A DNA stretch of 64,000 nucleotides from Pseudanabaena sp. FACHB-2040 (GCF_014696715.1 NZ_JACJQO010000011.1:82651-146650), one strand, 5' to 3'; numbered from the stretch's first letter, positions 7,896 to 17,737 are shown. Notes: generated from the letters alone by a model not told the origin. A program made the numbers and translations.

Positions 7896-8699
7896 TTACC
7901 AAGGTAAGCGGCTGCCGTCCCAGGAAAAGAATTCGCCGCTGTCGGTTGACTCTAATTTTTCAATCACCGCCATTAGCTGAGCGACCGTTCGCTCCACGGG
8001 AAACAGTTTTTCGGGCGGCACCCCTCGCTGAAAAGGCTGTGAGAGCTGGGTGTCGGTGGTGCCAGGGTGGAGCAGGGCCAGAATCGTCTTCGGGCTTTTG
8101 CGGCTGTACTCCACGGCAGCGGTGCGAAACAGCATATTCAGAGCGGCTTTCGAGGCTCGGTAACCGTACCAGCCGCCCAGCTGGTTGTCGCCAATGCTGC
8201 CGATCTTGGCCGAGATCGCGGCGAGGACGCTGGGCGCTGAGTGCTTGAGTAGGGGCAGGCACTGCTTGGCTAGCAGCGCTCCCCCGATGCTGTTGACCTG
8301 GAAGTAGCGCAGCAGTTGATCAGCATTGAGCTGGCGCAGGCTTTTTTCGGGCTGCAGGTCGCCCTCGTGGAGCAGGCCGACGCAGGAAAGCACCAGGTGG
8401 AGCTGGGGCGTTAGGGTGCTGAGGGTTGCGATCGCGCCCTCAATCTGAGCCTCATCCGTCAGGTCGAGCGGTAGGCAATGCAGGCGTTCTGGCTGTTCTT
8501 TCTGGAGGGCAAATAGGGCTTCAGCCCGCTCAGGGGTGCGGTAGGTGGCATAGATGCGCGAGTAGCGCTGGTCAGACAGCAACTGCCGAACAAAGCCCAG
8601 GCCGATGCCTTGGTTGGCTCCCACAATTAGGGCATTAGCAGCGTGTAAGGTATCTCCAAAGGGCATAGCAAAGCGAACAGTAAAGGCCACTTGTAGCAT
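7896..8699 (-). CDS. Short-chain dehydrogenase/reductase (SDR)
   Basis: A 267-residue NAD(P)-dependent oxidoreductase of unknown substrate. The Rossmann nucleotide motif GANQGIGLG is at about residues 27-35 and the catalytic YxxxK at YRASK. The Ser is in AAISAKIGSIGDN, and NSIGGALLAKQ occupies the helix-4 Asn position. The product resembles the C-factor/CsgA-like SDR group. Met12 (position 8666) is an alternative start. The gene starts 31 bases after the cysH stop on the same strand and is probably co-transcribed with it. Confidence 0.85.
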   Translation of the reverse strand: MLQVAFTVRFAMPFGDTLHAANALIVGANQGIGLGFVRQLLSDQRYSRIYATYRTPERAEALFALQKEQPERLHCLPLDLTDEAQIEGAIATLSTLTPQLHLVLSCVGLLHEGDLQPEKSLRQLNADQLLRYFQVNSIGGALLAKQCLPLLKHSAPSVLAAISAKIGSIGDNQLGGWYGYRASKAALNMLFRTAAVEYSRKSPKTILALLHPGTTDTQLSQPFQRGVPPEKLFPVERTVAQLMAVIEKLESTDSGEFFSWDGSRLPW

Positions 8700-8730
8700 G
8701 AAGCCTTTTGCTGTTGCTAGCAGAGAGCGG

Positions 8731-9507
8731 CTAGAGCGAGCTGGAGTTTAAACTCTCTGCCTCTTCTGCAGTCTGTGGCAGGTGCAGCCCGCACTCCTGC
8801 TTTAGCCCATTAAAGCGGGTATTGCGCTCGTCACTGTCGTCAGCGGTCAGGGGCCGACTGGAGTGCCAATCACCTACGGTCACGTAGCCATGATCAAAGA
8901 GCGGATGGTAAGGCAGATCGTGGGCGACCAGATAGTCGTATATGTCTTTCGAACTCCAGCGCAGGATAGGCAGAAGCTTGTAACGTCCACCCTGTAGGCC
9001 AAGCGGCTGCAGCGTTTTGCGGTGGTCGGTTTGGTTTGCTCTCAACCCCGCCAACCAGGCCGTTGCGCCCAAGTCCCTCAGGGCTCGCTGCATCGGCTCA
9101 ACCTTGCGGATCTGGTCGTAGCGATTGAGCGAATCAACATCCTGCTGCTCCCAAAGCTGTCCGTAGAGGGCTTCCATGCGGGCCGGACTCAGGGGCGACT
9201 GATAAACCTGCAGATTGAGATTCAGCCGAGTGGTCAACTCCTCAGCAAAGCGGTACGTCTCTGCCGGTAAGTAGCCCGTATCTACCCAGATTACGGGAAT
9301 TCTGGGAATCACCTGGGTCACTAGATGGAGCATTAGGGCCGACTGAATGCCAAAGCTGGTACTCATCACCAGGCCACCGCCAAAAGTCTCAGCGCCCCAC
9401 TGCACCAGCTTGATGGCGTCAGCATTGCTAAAAGTTTGATTGAGCGCATCTAGGTCTAGCGCCGGCTGATCTAGGTGCGAAGTGTGCTGTAGCATCGCCT
9501 CGGTCAT
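8731..9507 (-). CDS. cysH: Phosphoadenylyl-sulfate (PAPS) reductase
   Basis: A 258-residue assimilatory sulfate-reduction enzyme that reduces PAPS to sulfite with thioredoxin as donor. Visible features are the PP-loop [15 protein letters not shown], the [12 protein letters not shown] and [14 protein letters not shown] substrate segments, and the catalytic Cys239 in the C-terminal KQECGLH. The Cys-Cys and CxxC pairs that bind 4Fe-4S in APS-type reductases are absent (QIRKVEPM has no cysteines), so the PAPS type is favoured. ATG 9507 is preferred over an upstream in-frame start because GGGAG lies just before it. It is the first gene of a likely leftward operon with the SDR. Confidence 0.92.
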   Translation of the reverse strand: MTEAMLQHTSHLDQPALDLDALNQTFSNADAIKLVQWGAETFGGGLVMSTSFGIQSALMLHLVTQVIPRIPVIWVDTGYLPAETYRFAEELTTRLNLNLQVYQSPLSPARMEALYGQLWEQQDVDSLNRYDQIRKVEPMQRALRDLGATAWLAGLRANQTDHRKTLQPLGLQGGRYKLLPILRWSSKDIYDYLVAHDLPYHPLFDHGYVTVGDWHSSRPLTADDSDERNTRFNGLKQECGLHLPQTAEEAESLNSSSL

Positions 9508-9680
9508 GAGGCACTCCCTATCTAAAACACAAGATTTTGCCAGCACAGACAAGCTTTACCGGCAAAAACCACTACTGCATCATAATCGAAATTGTTCACC
9601 CGTCTGACGCTTTAGAGCAGAGGCAAGCGGTTGTGGCTTGATGATTCTCGCTTGGGGTAGATTGCCTGCTCTATTGGTTT

Positions 9681-9757
9681 TGCTAGTGTACTAGCAGGCT
9701 TTGTAATGTCTAAAAGCCCCAGTTGGACCTGCCCAGGTTCAAAGTAGGGCTTTTTTT
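9681..9757 (+). promoter_or_regulatory. Terminator-like structured leader before glgX
   Basis: TGCTAGT/ACTAGCA (9681-9696) is a 7-bp palindrome. It is followed by AAAAGCCC (9712-9719) pairing with GGGCTTTT (9747-9754) and a continuing T-run, with a nested ACCTG/CAGGT stem inside. A terminator-shaped structure ending 53 bases before the glgX start, with no rightward gene upstream, suggests transcription attenuation in the glgX leader or the end of a small RNA. No known riboswitch class was recognised. Confidence 0.5.
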
Positions 9758-9810
9758 CAACTTCAGTCACTACCATCACTATCAACTGATTTATCAGTGG
9801 AGTTTAATAT

Positions 9811-11943
9811 ATGCACGTTGCGGTTTGGCCTGGGGACGTTTACCCCCTAGGAGCTCACTGGGATCAAAAAGGTACCAACTTTGCTCTCTTTTCTGAACAT
9901 GCAACGGCTGTTGACCTCTGCCTCTTTGATAAAGATGGAGAGGAAACACGGGTGCCGCTGACAGAAGTAAGCAACTTTGTCTGGCACGGCTATCTTCCTG
10001 GCATTGGACCGGGGCAGCAGTATGGGTACCGAGTGTATGGCCCCTACGCGCCCCACGAAGGCCATCGCTTCAACCCCAATAAGCTGCTGATCGACCCCTA
10101 CGCCAAAGCGATCGCAGGGGAAGTTGGCAATGGCCCTGAGCTGTTTGGCTACGACTGGGAGAGCCCCGACGAAGACCTCTCCTACTCAGAACTAGACAGC
10201 GCCGAACTGATGCCCAAGTCGGTGGTGGTCGATGAAACCTTTGACTGGGAAGGCGATGCGCTGCTGCGGACCCGCTGGCACGATACCGTCATTTACGAAG
10301 TCCACGTCAAAGGCTTTACCAAACAGCACCCGGATATCCCTAAGGAACTGCGGGGCACCTATGCCGGGTTGGCCCACCCGGTTGCGATCGAACACTTGCA
10401 GCGGTTGGGCATTACCGCTGTCGAACTGATGCCGATTCACCACTTTTTGTCGGTGCCAGGGCACTTGGCGAGCAAAAACTTGCGTAACTACTGGGGCTAC
10501 GACTCCATTAACTACCTGGCCCCCTTCTCCGGCTACAGCTCCAGCGGCATTTTAGGGGAGCAGGTGTCTGAGTTTAAGGAGATGGTGAAGGCGCTGCACC
10601 GAGCCGGCATTGAGGTGATTCTCGATGTGGTCTATAACCACACTGGCGAGGGCAACCACATGGGGCCCACCCTGTCACTGCGTGGAATTGATAACGTCAG
10701 CTACTACCGGTTAGTAGAGGGCGATGCCCGCTACTACATGGACTTCACAGGCTGCGGCAACTCTCTACACATGCGTAGCCCCCAGGTGTTAAAGCTGATC
10801 ATGGACAGCCTGCGTTACTGGGTCAGCGAGATGCACGTCGATGGCTTCCGCTTTGACCTGGCCTCGGCCCTGGCCCGCGAACTGTACGACGTGGATCGGC
10901 TGTCTGCCTTCTTTGACCTGATTCACCAAGACCCAGTTCTAGCTGGGGTGAAGCTGATTGCTGAACCCTGGGATGTGGGTACAGGTGGCTATCAAGTCGG
11001 TAACTTTCCGGTCAACTGGTCGGAGTGGAATGGCCGCTATCGCGACACCGTACGCGACTTCTGGCGGGGCGAAGATGAGATGCTGGGCGAATTTGCCTAC
11101 CGCCTCACCGGCAGCCCCGATCTCTATTTCCAGATGAATGGACGACAGCCCAACGCCAGCATCAACTTCATCACGGCCCACGACGGCTTTACGCTTAACG
11201 ACCTGGTCAGCTACAACGATAAGCACAACGAGGCCAACGGTGAAGACAACCAGGACGGCGAAAGCCACAACCGCTCTTGGAACTGTGGCGAAGAAGGTCC
11301 CACCAGCAATCCGGAGGTGCTGCAGCTAAGAGAACAGCAGCGACGCAACTTCCTCACCACGCTGATGCTCTCACAAGGGGTGCCCATGCTATTGGGGGGA
11401 GATGAGATCGGGCGATCGCAAATGGGCAATAACAACGCCTACTGCCACGATGACGAGATCTCCTGGTTTGACTGGGAGTTGCCGGAGGGCAACGAAGATC
11501 TAATTAACTTCTGCCGGGAGCTGATTTACTTCCGTAAGCAGCACCGGGTCTTCCGGAGGCGCAAGTGGTTTCAGGGTCAGGCGATCCACGGGGTAGAGGT
11601 TAACGACATTAGCTGGCACAACCCCGATGGCAGCGAGATGACTCAGGAACAGTGGGATGTGGGCTACTCGAAATCGATGGCTGTGTTTCTCAATGGCGAT
11701 CGCATTCCCAGCCCTGGCCCTCAAGGCGAGCGCGTCAGCGACGACAGCTTCCTGATGTTTTTCAACGCCCACTACGAGACGATTGAGTTTAACCTGCCTG
11801 AGGTTTTGAACAGCGACTCCTGGGCCGTAGAGATCGATACCAAAGAGCCGCGCTTTGTCACTGAGGAACGTGTCTTTACAGGCACGCAAGCCGTTCCGGT
11901 GGTAGCTCGCTCCCTGGTGATCTTGAAGCGACTGATGGTTTAG
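9811..11943 (+). CDS. glgX: Glycogen debranching enzyme GlgX (isoamylase type, GH13)
   Basis: A 710-residue enzyme that hydrolyses alpha-1,6 branches of glycogen in the cytoplasm, acting with phosphorylase in glycogen breakdown. The N-terminal CBM48-like domain starts at YPLGAHWDQKGTNFALFSEH. The GH13 barrel shows VVYNHTGEG (region I), GFRFDLAS with nucleophile Asp349, LIAEPWD with acid/base Glu385, and FITAHDG with Asp458. Length and motifs are normal for GlgX. It has no signal peptide. The 3' end overlaps the convergent histidine kinase gene by 4 bases. A terminator-like leader precedes it. Confidence 0.95.
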   Translation: MHVAVWPGDVYPLGAHWDQKGTNFALFSEHATAVDLCLFDKDGEETRVPLTEVSNFVWHGYLPGIGPGQQYGYRVYGPYAPHEGHRFNPNKLLIDPYAKAIAGEVGNGPELFGYDWESPDEDLSYSELDSAELMPKSVVVDETFDWEGDALLRTRWHDTVIYEVHVKGFTKQHPDIPKELRGTYAGLAHPVAIEHLQRLGITAVELMPIHHFLSVPGHLASKNLRNYWGYDSINYLAPFSGYSSSGILGEQVSEFKEMVKALHRAGIEVILDVVYNHTGEGNHMGPTLSLRGIDNVSYYRLVEGDARYYMDFTGCGNSLHMRSPQVLKLIMDSLRYWVSEMHVDGFRFDLASALARELYDVDRLSAFFDLIHQDPVLAGVKLIAEPWDVGTGGYQVGNFPVNWSEWNGRYRDTVRDFWRGEDEMLGEFAYRLTGSPDLYFQMNGRQPNASINFITAHDGFTLNDLVSYNDKHNEANGEDNQDGESHNRSWNCGEEGPTSNPEVLQLREQQRRNFLTTLMLSQGVPMLLGGDEIGRSQMGNNNAYCHDDEISWFDWELPEGNEDLINFCRELIYFRKQHRVFRRRKWFQGQAIHGVEVNDISWHNPDGSEMTQEQWDVGYSKSMAVFLNGDRIPSPGPQGERVSDDSFLMFFNAHYETIEFNLPEVLNSDSWAVEIDTKEPRFVTEERVFTGTQAVPVVARSLVILKRLMV

Positions 11944-13442
11944 CGGGCCTGGGCCGGTAGAGACAGCTCTCCTGAGCCTGCCTGGCTAGCTGGGGGCTGC
12001 GCGATTTTGAGGGTGAAGGTGGTGCCTAGCCCCACCTCACTCTCTAGCTCAATCTCCCCCTGGTGCAGGTCGAGACACTTTTTGACCACGGCCATGCCCA
12101 GGCCGCTGCCAGTGGTGTTGCCAATATTCTTGCCGCGAATAAAGGGTTCGTAGAGCTGGGCCTGATCTTCAGGGGCAATGCCCATGCCCTCGTCTCTGAC
12201 CTGAAAAGCAATGCTCCCTGGCTCACAGTACAGGGTGAAGTAGATTGGGCTGTCTGCTGGCGAGTACTTAATGGCGTTGGAGAGCAGATTGCTCAAGATG
12301 GAGTACAGCAGCTTTTCGTCTAAATAGGCGTGGGTGCAGTTGCCCTGCTGGCTAAACTGTATGGCCCTGGGCGGCTCGTTGAGTAGCTGCAGATCTTCGA
12401 TTAGGTTGAGGCAGAAAGATTGGATTTCAAGCAGTTCGGGCCTGCACTCCAGCTTGCCAGCATCGGCTCTAGCTAGCGTCAAAATGTCGTTGAGCAGCTG
12501 CGTCATTAGCCGAGCAGATGCCTGAATGCGAAGCAGGCCCTTGAGCTTTGCGGCGTCGATCGTGCTGTATAGCGTTTCTCTCAGCAGCTGGGCCGATCCC
12601 AAAATGCTGCTGAGCGGTGTGCGAAATTCGTGGGAAACCATCGAGAAAAACTGCAGCTTTAGCTCTCCTAGCTCCTTTTCTTGGGCTAGCTTTTGCTGCA
12701 TCTGCTCTAGCTCCTGTCGCTTAAACATTTGCCGGTAGAGCAGCGCATAGACCCCTAAAAGCACGGCAAAGGTCAATGCCGTACCGCAAATCTCGATAAT
12801 CATACGGGCTTGGGAGCTGGCTTGGGACTGTTTGACCTGGACTTCTAGCCGCTCCTCTTCAGTAATTTCTAGCTCGGCAATGACCTGGTAAATTTGGGTC
12901 TGGTTTTGATTGGCCTGTACCAGCAGGGGATGCTCTGCGGTCAGTTGCGATCGCATTTGGCGATAAAGCTCAGTAGACTGGGCCAATAGCTGCCGCCGCT
13001 GATGAATTAAGGCTTCTAGCTGATCAAGGCGCTGCTCCTGTCCGGGCTTGTCGGTGAGCGGCTGCCGCAGCTGCTCCAGCTTCAGATCCAGGCTCTCAAT
13101 GGCTTGGTCGTAGGCCTCTAGCTCCTGCCGGTCGTCGAACAAGATGTAGCGCCAGCGACGAGACTCGGCATCGGTAAGGGTGGCTGAGACATGGGTAAGG
13201 GTCGCTAGCAGTTCGGTGGTCTGCTTAAGCTGTACTGTGCGGTCGATCAGCTGGGTCGCGTTTTGGTAGGAGATGAAGTTTACCGCGCCCATTAGCAGCA
13301 GCGCTAGGCAAAAGGCCACCGTTACCCACAGGCGTTCGACCGACCACTTCACGGTGCTTGAATTTTGGGGGCTTGAATTCATCGGGCTTGAATTCACGGT
13401 GCTTGAACTTGGGAGGCTTGAGTGGGGAAGGCTTGAACTCAT
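11940..13442 (-). CDS. Membrane sensor histidine kinase (CHASE3-like, HisKA, HATPase)
   Basis: A 500-residue kinase. Residues 3-32 are six Ser-rich pentapeptides (SSLPH, SSLPS, SSTVN, SSPMN, SSPQN, SSTVK). TM1 is at about 38-60, a helical periplasmic sensor resembling CHASE3 at about 65-205, and TM2 at about 210-235. HisKA follows (FFSMVSHEFRTPLSSILGS) and then a HATPase with N box LLSNAIKYSP and G boxes DEGMGIAPED and GSGLGMAVVK. No HAMP is evident. It is divergently arranged with an OmpR-type regulator 136 bases away, its likely partner. The stimulus is unknown. Confidence 0.9.
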   Translation of the reverse strand: MSSSLPHSSLPSSSTVNSSPMNSSPQNSSTVKWSVERLWVTVAFCLALLLMGAVNFISYQNATQLIDRTVQLKQTTELLATLTHVSATLTDAESRRWRYILFDDRQELEAYDQAIESLDLKLEQLRQPLTDKPGQEQRLDQLEALIHQRRQLLAQSTELYRQMRSQLTAEHPLLVQANQNQTQIYQVIAELEITEEERLEVQVKQSQASSQARMIIEICGTALTFAVLLGVYALLYRQMFKRQELEQMQQKLAQEKELGELKLQFFSMVSHEFRTPLSSILGSAQLLRETLYSTIDAAKLKGLLRIQASARLMTQLLNDILTLARADAGKLECRPELLEIQSFCLNLIEDLQLLNEPPRAIQFSQQGNCTHAYLDEKLLYSILSNLLSNAIKYSPADSPIYFTLYCEPGSIAFQVRDEGMGIAPEDQAQLYEPFIRGKNIGNTTGSGLGMAVVKKCLDLHQGEIELESEVGLGTTFTLKIAQPPASQAGSGELSLPAQAR

Positions 13443-13452
13443 GGGGTTTGCC
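13356..13452. repeat. 15-bp tandem repeat in kinase 5' end
   Basis: GCTTGAA or a close variant recurs at exact 15-base spacing at 13356, 13371, 13386, 13401, 13416 and 13431, and weakly at 13446. It encodes six pentapeptides at the kinase N terminus. Copy-number change would keep the reading frame. Confidence 0.8.
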
Positions 13453-13578
13453 GTAATGGGGCCAGCCGTTTGAGCAGGCGGTGCATTAGAGTGGATGGGG
13501 AATTGGCAAAGCCTCGTCTGAGCGCAAAAAGCCCCTCTTTCAACCTTTTAACTTTAAAGTCTGCTGCTCCTGAGCTTC

Positions 13579-14271
13579 ATGCGTATTTTGGTGGTCGAAG
13601 ATGATGCCCAGATTGCCGACATGCTGACGGAGGCGCTAACCCACCGCCAGTATCAGGTGGATGTAGCCCACGATGGAGAGGTTGCCTGGGAGTGGGTGAA
13701 TGCCCTGGATTATGAGCTGGTAGTGCTGGATGTAACGCTGCCCAAGCTCGACGGCATCCGGCTCTGTCAAATGCTGCGGGCGCGGGGAGCTACGGCTCGC
13801 AACGCGACAATTCCGGTGATTATGCTGACGGCGCGCGACACCAAGGCCGACAAGATTTTGGGCCTCGATGCTGGGGCCGATGACTATATGGTCAAACCCT
13901 TTGACCTAGATGAGCTGATGGCCCGCATTCGGGCACTGCTGCGACGAGGTAGCCCTACTGCTAACCCCACCCTGACTTGGGGGCCGCTGCACCTAGTTCC
14001 CAGTACTTACGAAGCCACTTACGCTGACCAGCCGCTAACGCTAACGCCCAAGGAATATGCGCTGCTGGAGCTGCTGGTGGCTAACGGTCGACGGGTTTTG
14101 AGCCGTCCCGGCATCATCGAGCAGTTATGGTCTGCCGAAGATTCCCCCACGGAAGAAGCGGTTAAAACCCACATCCGCACGCTGCGACAGAAGCTCAGAG
14201 CGGTAGGCGCTCCTGATGACTTTGTGGAGACGGTGCACGGGCTGGGCTATCGTCTGCGGCAGTGGGCCTGA
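13579..14271 (+). CDS. OmpR/PhoB-family response regulator
   Basis: A 230-residue transcription regulator. The receiver domain (1-120) begins MRILVVEDDAQIADML, with the phosphoacceptor Asp in ELVVLDVTLPKLDG, the Thr of MLTARD and the Lys of MVKPFD. The winged-helix DNA-binding domain (about 130-228) contains LTPKEYALLELL and the C-terminal VETVHGLGYRLR. It is divergent from the histidine kinase at 11940-13442 and probably receives phosphate from it. The target genes cannot be read from sequence; the downstream P-type ATPase, 292 bases away, is one candidate. Confidence 0.93.
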   Translation: MRILVVEDDAQIADMLTEALTHRQYQVDVAHDGEVAWEWVNALDYELVVLDVTLPKLDGIRLCQMLRARGATARNATIPVIMLTARDTKADKILGLDAGADDYMVKPFDLDELMARIRALLRRGSPTANPTLTWGPLHLVPSTYEATYADQPLTLTPKEYALLELLVANGRRVLSRPGIIEQLWSAEDSPTEEAVKTHIRTLRQKLRAVGAPDDFVETVHGLGYRLRQWA

Positions 14272-14563
14272 TTTGCCTGATCCCCCCGAAATCCCCCCGA
14301 ATTACTCCCAAAATTCTGACCTGGCTTCAGTAGGGTGGAGGGGCGCTAAGGTGGAAACTCAATCCTTACTATAAAGAAACTTAAAGCCTGCGACCAGTTT
14401 GTTCTAGGGCTAGAGGGCAGCTGTAGCTTTGCCTATGAGGGTTGGAAAAAGCTGTGGATCTGTGTCTGCCTGGCGCTGTTTCAGCACAGACTGTCGAGCC
14501 TCGCATTAGGGCTCGAGTACTTTTGCTGAGCCAGTCTGGACTACCCTATCCCACTAAATTGCT

Positions 14564-17314
14564 ATGCAAACGATCACTAAAGAGAACCCATCTGTGGGTA
14601 TCTACCACGAGTTGCCGGGCATGGACGTAGCTCGGCAGCTAGAAAGCCATGCTGAGCGAGGGCTGACCCCGGCAGAAGTGACGGAGCGCCGCCGCCAGTA
14701 TGGCCCCAACGAGCTGGAGTCCAAACCGGGTAAGCCTGCCTGGCTGCGGTTTCTGCTGCAGTTTAACCAGGCACTGCTTTACATCTTGATCGTTGCTGGG
14801 ATCATCAAAGCCTTCCTTGGTTCCTGGACCAATGCGGCGGTGATTTGGGGTGTGACGCTGATCAACGCCATTATTGGCTTTGTGCAGGAGTCGAAGGCAG
14901 AAGGTGCGATCGCAGCCCTAGCCAAAGCCGTTACCACCGAAGCCACCGTCATCCGCGATGGCAAAAAGCAGCAGATCCCTTCTCAAGAGCTGGTGCCCGG
15001 TGACCTAGTGCTGCTGACCTCGGGCGACAAAGTGCCTGCCGACTTGCGACTGCTCACGGTGCGGGGGCTACAGGTAGACGAGTCGGCCCTGACCGGGGAA
15101 TCTGTGCCAGTCAACAAAGCCACCGAACCCCTAGGAGCCAATACGCCGCTAGCCGAGCGCATCAATATGGCCTTTGCCGGGAGCTTTGTTACCTTTGGCC
15201 AAGGCAGCGGCGTCGTGGTCGCCACTGGCAATACCACAGAAGTCGGCAAGATTTCCCAATCGATTGAGCAGCGCAGCAGCCTGAGCACACCGCTGACTCG
15301 CAAATTCGACAAATTCAGCCACACCCTGCTATATGTCATCCTGTCGCTAGCGACTCTGACCTTTGTGGCCGGACTGGGGCAGGGCCGTTCTTGGGCTGAG
15401 ATGTTTGAGGCGGCAGTAGCTCTGGCCGTCAGCGCCATTCCCGAAGGACTGCCAGCAGTGGTGACGGTCACCCTAGCGATTGGCGTCAATCGCATGGCCC
15501 GCCGCCACGCCATTATTCGCAAACTGCCAGCGGTGGAAACCTTAGGGGGAGCCACTGTAATCTGCTCCGACAAGACCGGTACCCTAACCGAAAACCAAAT
15601 GACGGTTCAAGCGGTCTATGCGGGCTGTCAGCGCTACCAAGTAAGCGGCATCGGCTACGCCCCTGAGGGAGAAATTCGGGTCGCGGCAGGAGATCGGGCC
15701 GGGCACGGGGCTAACGCAGATCCTATTGGCAATCTGCGGGGGCTGCCTGCTTTAGAAGAGTGCCTAATGGCTGGAGTGCTATGCAACGACACTCACCTGG
15801 AATGGAAGGAGGAACGCTGGACTGTTGTGGGCGACCCGACCGAGGGAGCGCTGGTCACAGCCGCGCAAAAAGCTGGACTGGAGCAGGCCAAGCTGGCCGC
15901 ACAGTGGCCCAGAATAGAAACCATTCCCTTTGAATCTCAGTTTCAGTACATGGCTACACTGCACCGCATGAGGGAAGACCACACTCTCTACGTCAAGGGG
16001 GCGCTAGAGGCCATTCTCAACCGCTCCCAGACCATGCTGGATCGGCGGGGGCAGGTGGTGCCGATTGAACCAGACCGCCTGCGGATGGAGACTGAGCGCC
16101 TAGCCGAACAGGGCCTGCGAGTGCTGGCCTTGGCCAAAAAACGGGTGCCCAAGCGACAGACTCATCTGGAGCATGACGACATCGAATCTGGCCTGATCTT
16201 CTTGGGGGTGCAGGGCATGATCGACCCCCCTCGGGAGGAGGTGATGGCTGCAGTCCACGCCTGCCAAACAGCGGGCATTCAGGTGAAGATGATCACGGGA
16301 GACCACCTGACCACTGCCAAAGCGATTGCCGAACGGATTGGCCTGGAGAAGGGTGGGCAACTTCAAGGCTTTACCGGCCAGCAGCTCGCTGAGATGAATG
16401 ACTCTGAGCTAACCGAGGCCCTAGAAGATGGCTCTGTGTTTGCCCGAGTTGCGCCCACCCAAAAGCTGCGCCTGGTAGAAGCGCTGCAGTCTAGGGGCGA
16501 AATCGTGGCCATGACCGGCGATGGGGTGAACGATGCCCCAGCCCTAAAGCAGGCCGATATTGGGGTAGCCATGAGCAAAGCGGGCACCGACGTGGCCCGT
16601 GAAGCGGCAGACATGCTGCTGACCGATGACAACTTTGCCTCGATTGAAGCAGCGGTAGAAGAAGGCCGGACGGTTTATCAGAATTTGCGGAAAGCGATCG
16701 CATTTATCCTGCCCGTTAATGGCGGCGAGTCGATGACCATTTTGATCAGCGCCCTGCTGGCCCGCGAACTGCCGATTTTGGCCCTGCAGGTGCTGTGGCT
16801 AAACATGGTCAACTCAGTGGCTATGACCGTGCCCCTGGCCTTTGAGCCCAAGCAAGATCGCACAATGATGCGGCCCCCCCGCAACCCTCGCGAACCGCTG
16901 CTATCCGGCAGCCTGTTCAAGCGCATTGTGATTATTTCAGTTTTTAACTGGATTTTGATCTTCGGCATGTTTGAGTGGGCTCAAGATGCCTTTGGCAGCA
17001 ATGCCATTGCCCGCACTATAGCAATTCAGGCCCTAGTCGCCGGACGGATCGTTTACCTGCTTAGCATTAGCCAGCTAGGTCAGGCTTTGGTAAATCGCCT
17101 CCGAGGCCGCAAAGCTCCGATCAATGCGCCCGCTATTGGCTGGGGCATTTTGGCAACGGTGGTGCTGCAGGTACTGTTTAGCCAGTGGAGCATCGCCAAT
17201 GCTCTATTTGCCACCGCTCCGCTGACGCTGACTCAGTGGCTGATTTGCCTACTCCCTGCGCTGCCGATGATTCCGGTAGCTGTGTTGGCCGATCGATTTG
17301 ATCCGGCGAATTGA
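14564..17314 (+). CDS. P-type cation-transporting ATPase (type II, PacL/CtpF-like)
   Basis: A 916-residue membrane pump. The cation-ATPase N domain is at about 10-75, followed by TM1-2, an actuator with LTGES, and TM4 with AIPEGLP. The phosphorylation site is DKTGTLT (Asp336), the nucleotide domain contains VKGALEAI, and the hinge is TGDGVNDAPALKQADIGVAM. Six C-terminal membrane segments include ILISALLARELP and LQVLWLNMVNS. The PEGLP motif places it among type II pumps (Ca2+, Na+/K+-like); the transported ion is not settled by sequence alone. The start could lie at a downstream Met, as no clear ribosome-binding site is seen. Confidence 0.92.
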   Translation: MQTITKENPSVGIYHELPGMDVARQLESHAERGLTPAEVTERRRQYGPNELESKPGKPAWLRFLLQFNQALLYILIVAGIIKAFLGSWTNAAVIWGVTLINAIIGFVQESKAEGAIAALAKAVTTEATVIRDGKKQQIPSQELVPGDLVLLTSGDKVPADLRLLTVRGLQVDESALTGESVPVNKATEPLGANTPLAERINMAFAGSFVTFGQGSGVVVATGNTTEVGKISQSIEQRSSLSTPLTRKFDKFSHTLLYVILSLATLTFVAGLGQGRSWAEMFEAAVALAVSAIPEGLPAVVTVTLAIGVNRMARRHAIIRKLPAVETLGGATVICSDKTGTLTENQMTVQAVYAGCQRYQVSGIGYAPEGEIRVAAGDRAGHGANADPIGNLRGLPALEECLMAGVLCNDTHLEWKEERWTVVGDPTEGALVTAAQKAGLEQAKLAAQWPRIETIPFESQFQYMATLHRMREDHTLYVKGALEAILNRSQTMLDRRGQVVPIEPDRLRMETERLAEQGLRVLALAKKRVPKRQTHLEHDDIESGLIFLGVQGMIDPPREEVMAAVHACQTAGIQVKMITGDHLTTAKAIAERIGLEKGGQLQGFTGQQLAEMNDSELTEALEDGSVFARVAPTQKLRLVEALQSRGEIVAMTGDGVNDAPALKQADIGVAMSKAGTDVAREAADMLLTDDNFASIEAAVEEGRTVYQNLRKAIAFILPVNGGESMTILISALLARELPILALQVLWLNMVNSVAMTVPLAFEPKQDRTMMRPPRNPREPLLSGSLFKRIVIISVFNWILIFGMFEWAQDAFGSNAIARTIAIQALVAGRIVYLLSISQLGQALVNRLRGRKAPINAPAIGWGILATVVLQVLFSQWSIANALFATAPLTLTQWLICLLPALPMIPVAVLADRFDPAN

Positions 17315-17737
17315 GGGAGGAAGGGCAGAAGGTGAAGAGGGGAAGGCGGGGGAGCAGGGGGCAGAGGAATAAGGTAACTCCGCAGGTTGGCGTCAAGCGC
17401 AGCGCAACCCAACAAGCCATCTGCTACTTTACAGGCATAGGCGTTCTGCAGCCTGGCAGCCTGTCACTTTTCCATCACATTCAACCCAGAGCATGAAAAG
17501 AGGATTACCTACCTTCCCCTCTCCTCCTTCTGTCTGTGCAGGCAAGGAAAGAGGAGTGGTGTGTCTAGTCCTTTTTTTAGGTTGGTGTCGAGCTTGCGAG
17601 ACTCAACAAACCTCTGAACTTGTTGAGTTTTGCTGGGACTCAACCGAACCTACAAGCTCTGTCCCCTGCCTTCCTTTGAGCCTCCCCATTCCCGCTCAAC
17701 TTCTGGGAATGGGCTGCTCACTCCACTGGAGAAACCC
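17315..17737. other. Repeat-rich gap
   Basis: No gene is seen. A purine-rich tract at about 17312-17375 (GGAAG/GGGGA-rich) is followed by a weak GTTGG...CCCAAC palindrome at 17383-17413, a pyrimidine-rich tract at about 17508-17535 and a nested palindrome at 17578-17653. The end of the gap holds the cytochrome c promoter region and a GGAGAAA ribosome-binding site. Confidence 0.6.
17578..17653. repeat. Nested GTTGG-type palindrome
   Basis: Outer imperfect arms TAGGTTGG...GAG and CTCAACCGAACCTA enclose an exact inner stem ACTCAACA (17601-17608)/TGTTGAGT (17621-17628). The outer arms resemble the element at 1462-1535. Confidence 0.6.
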
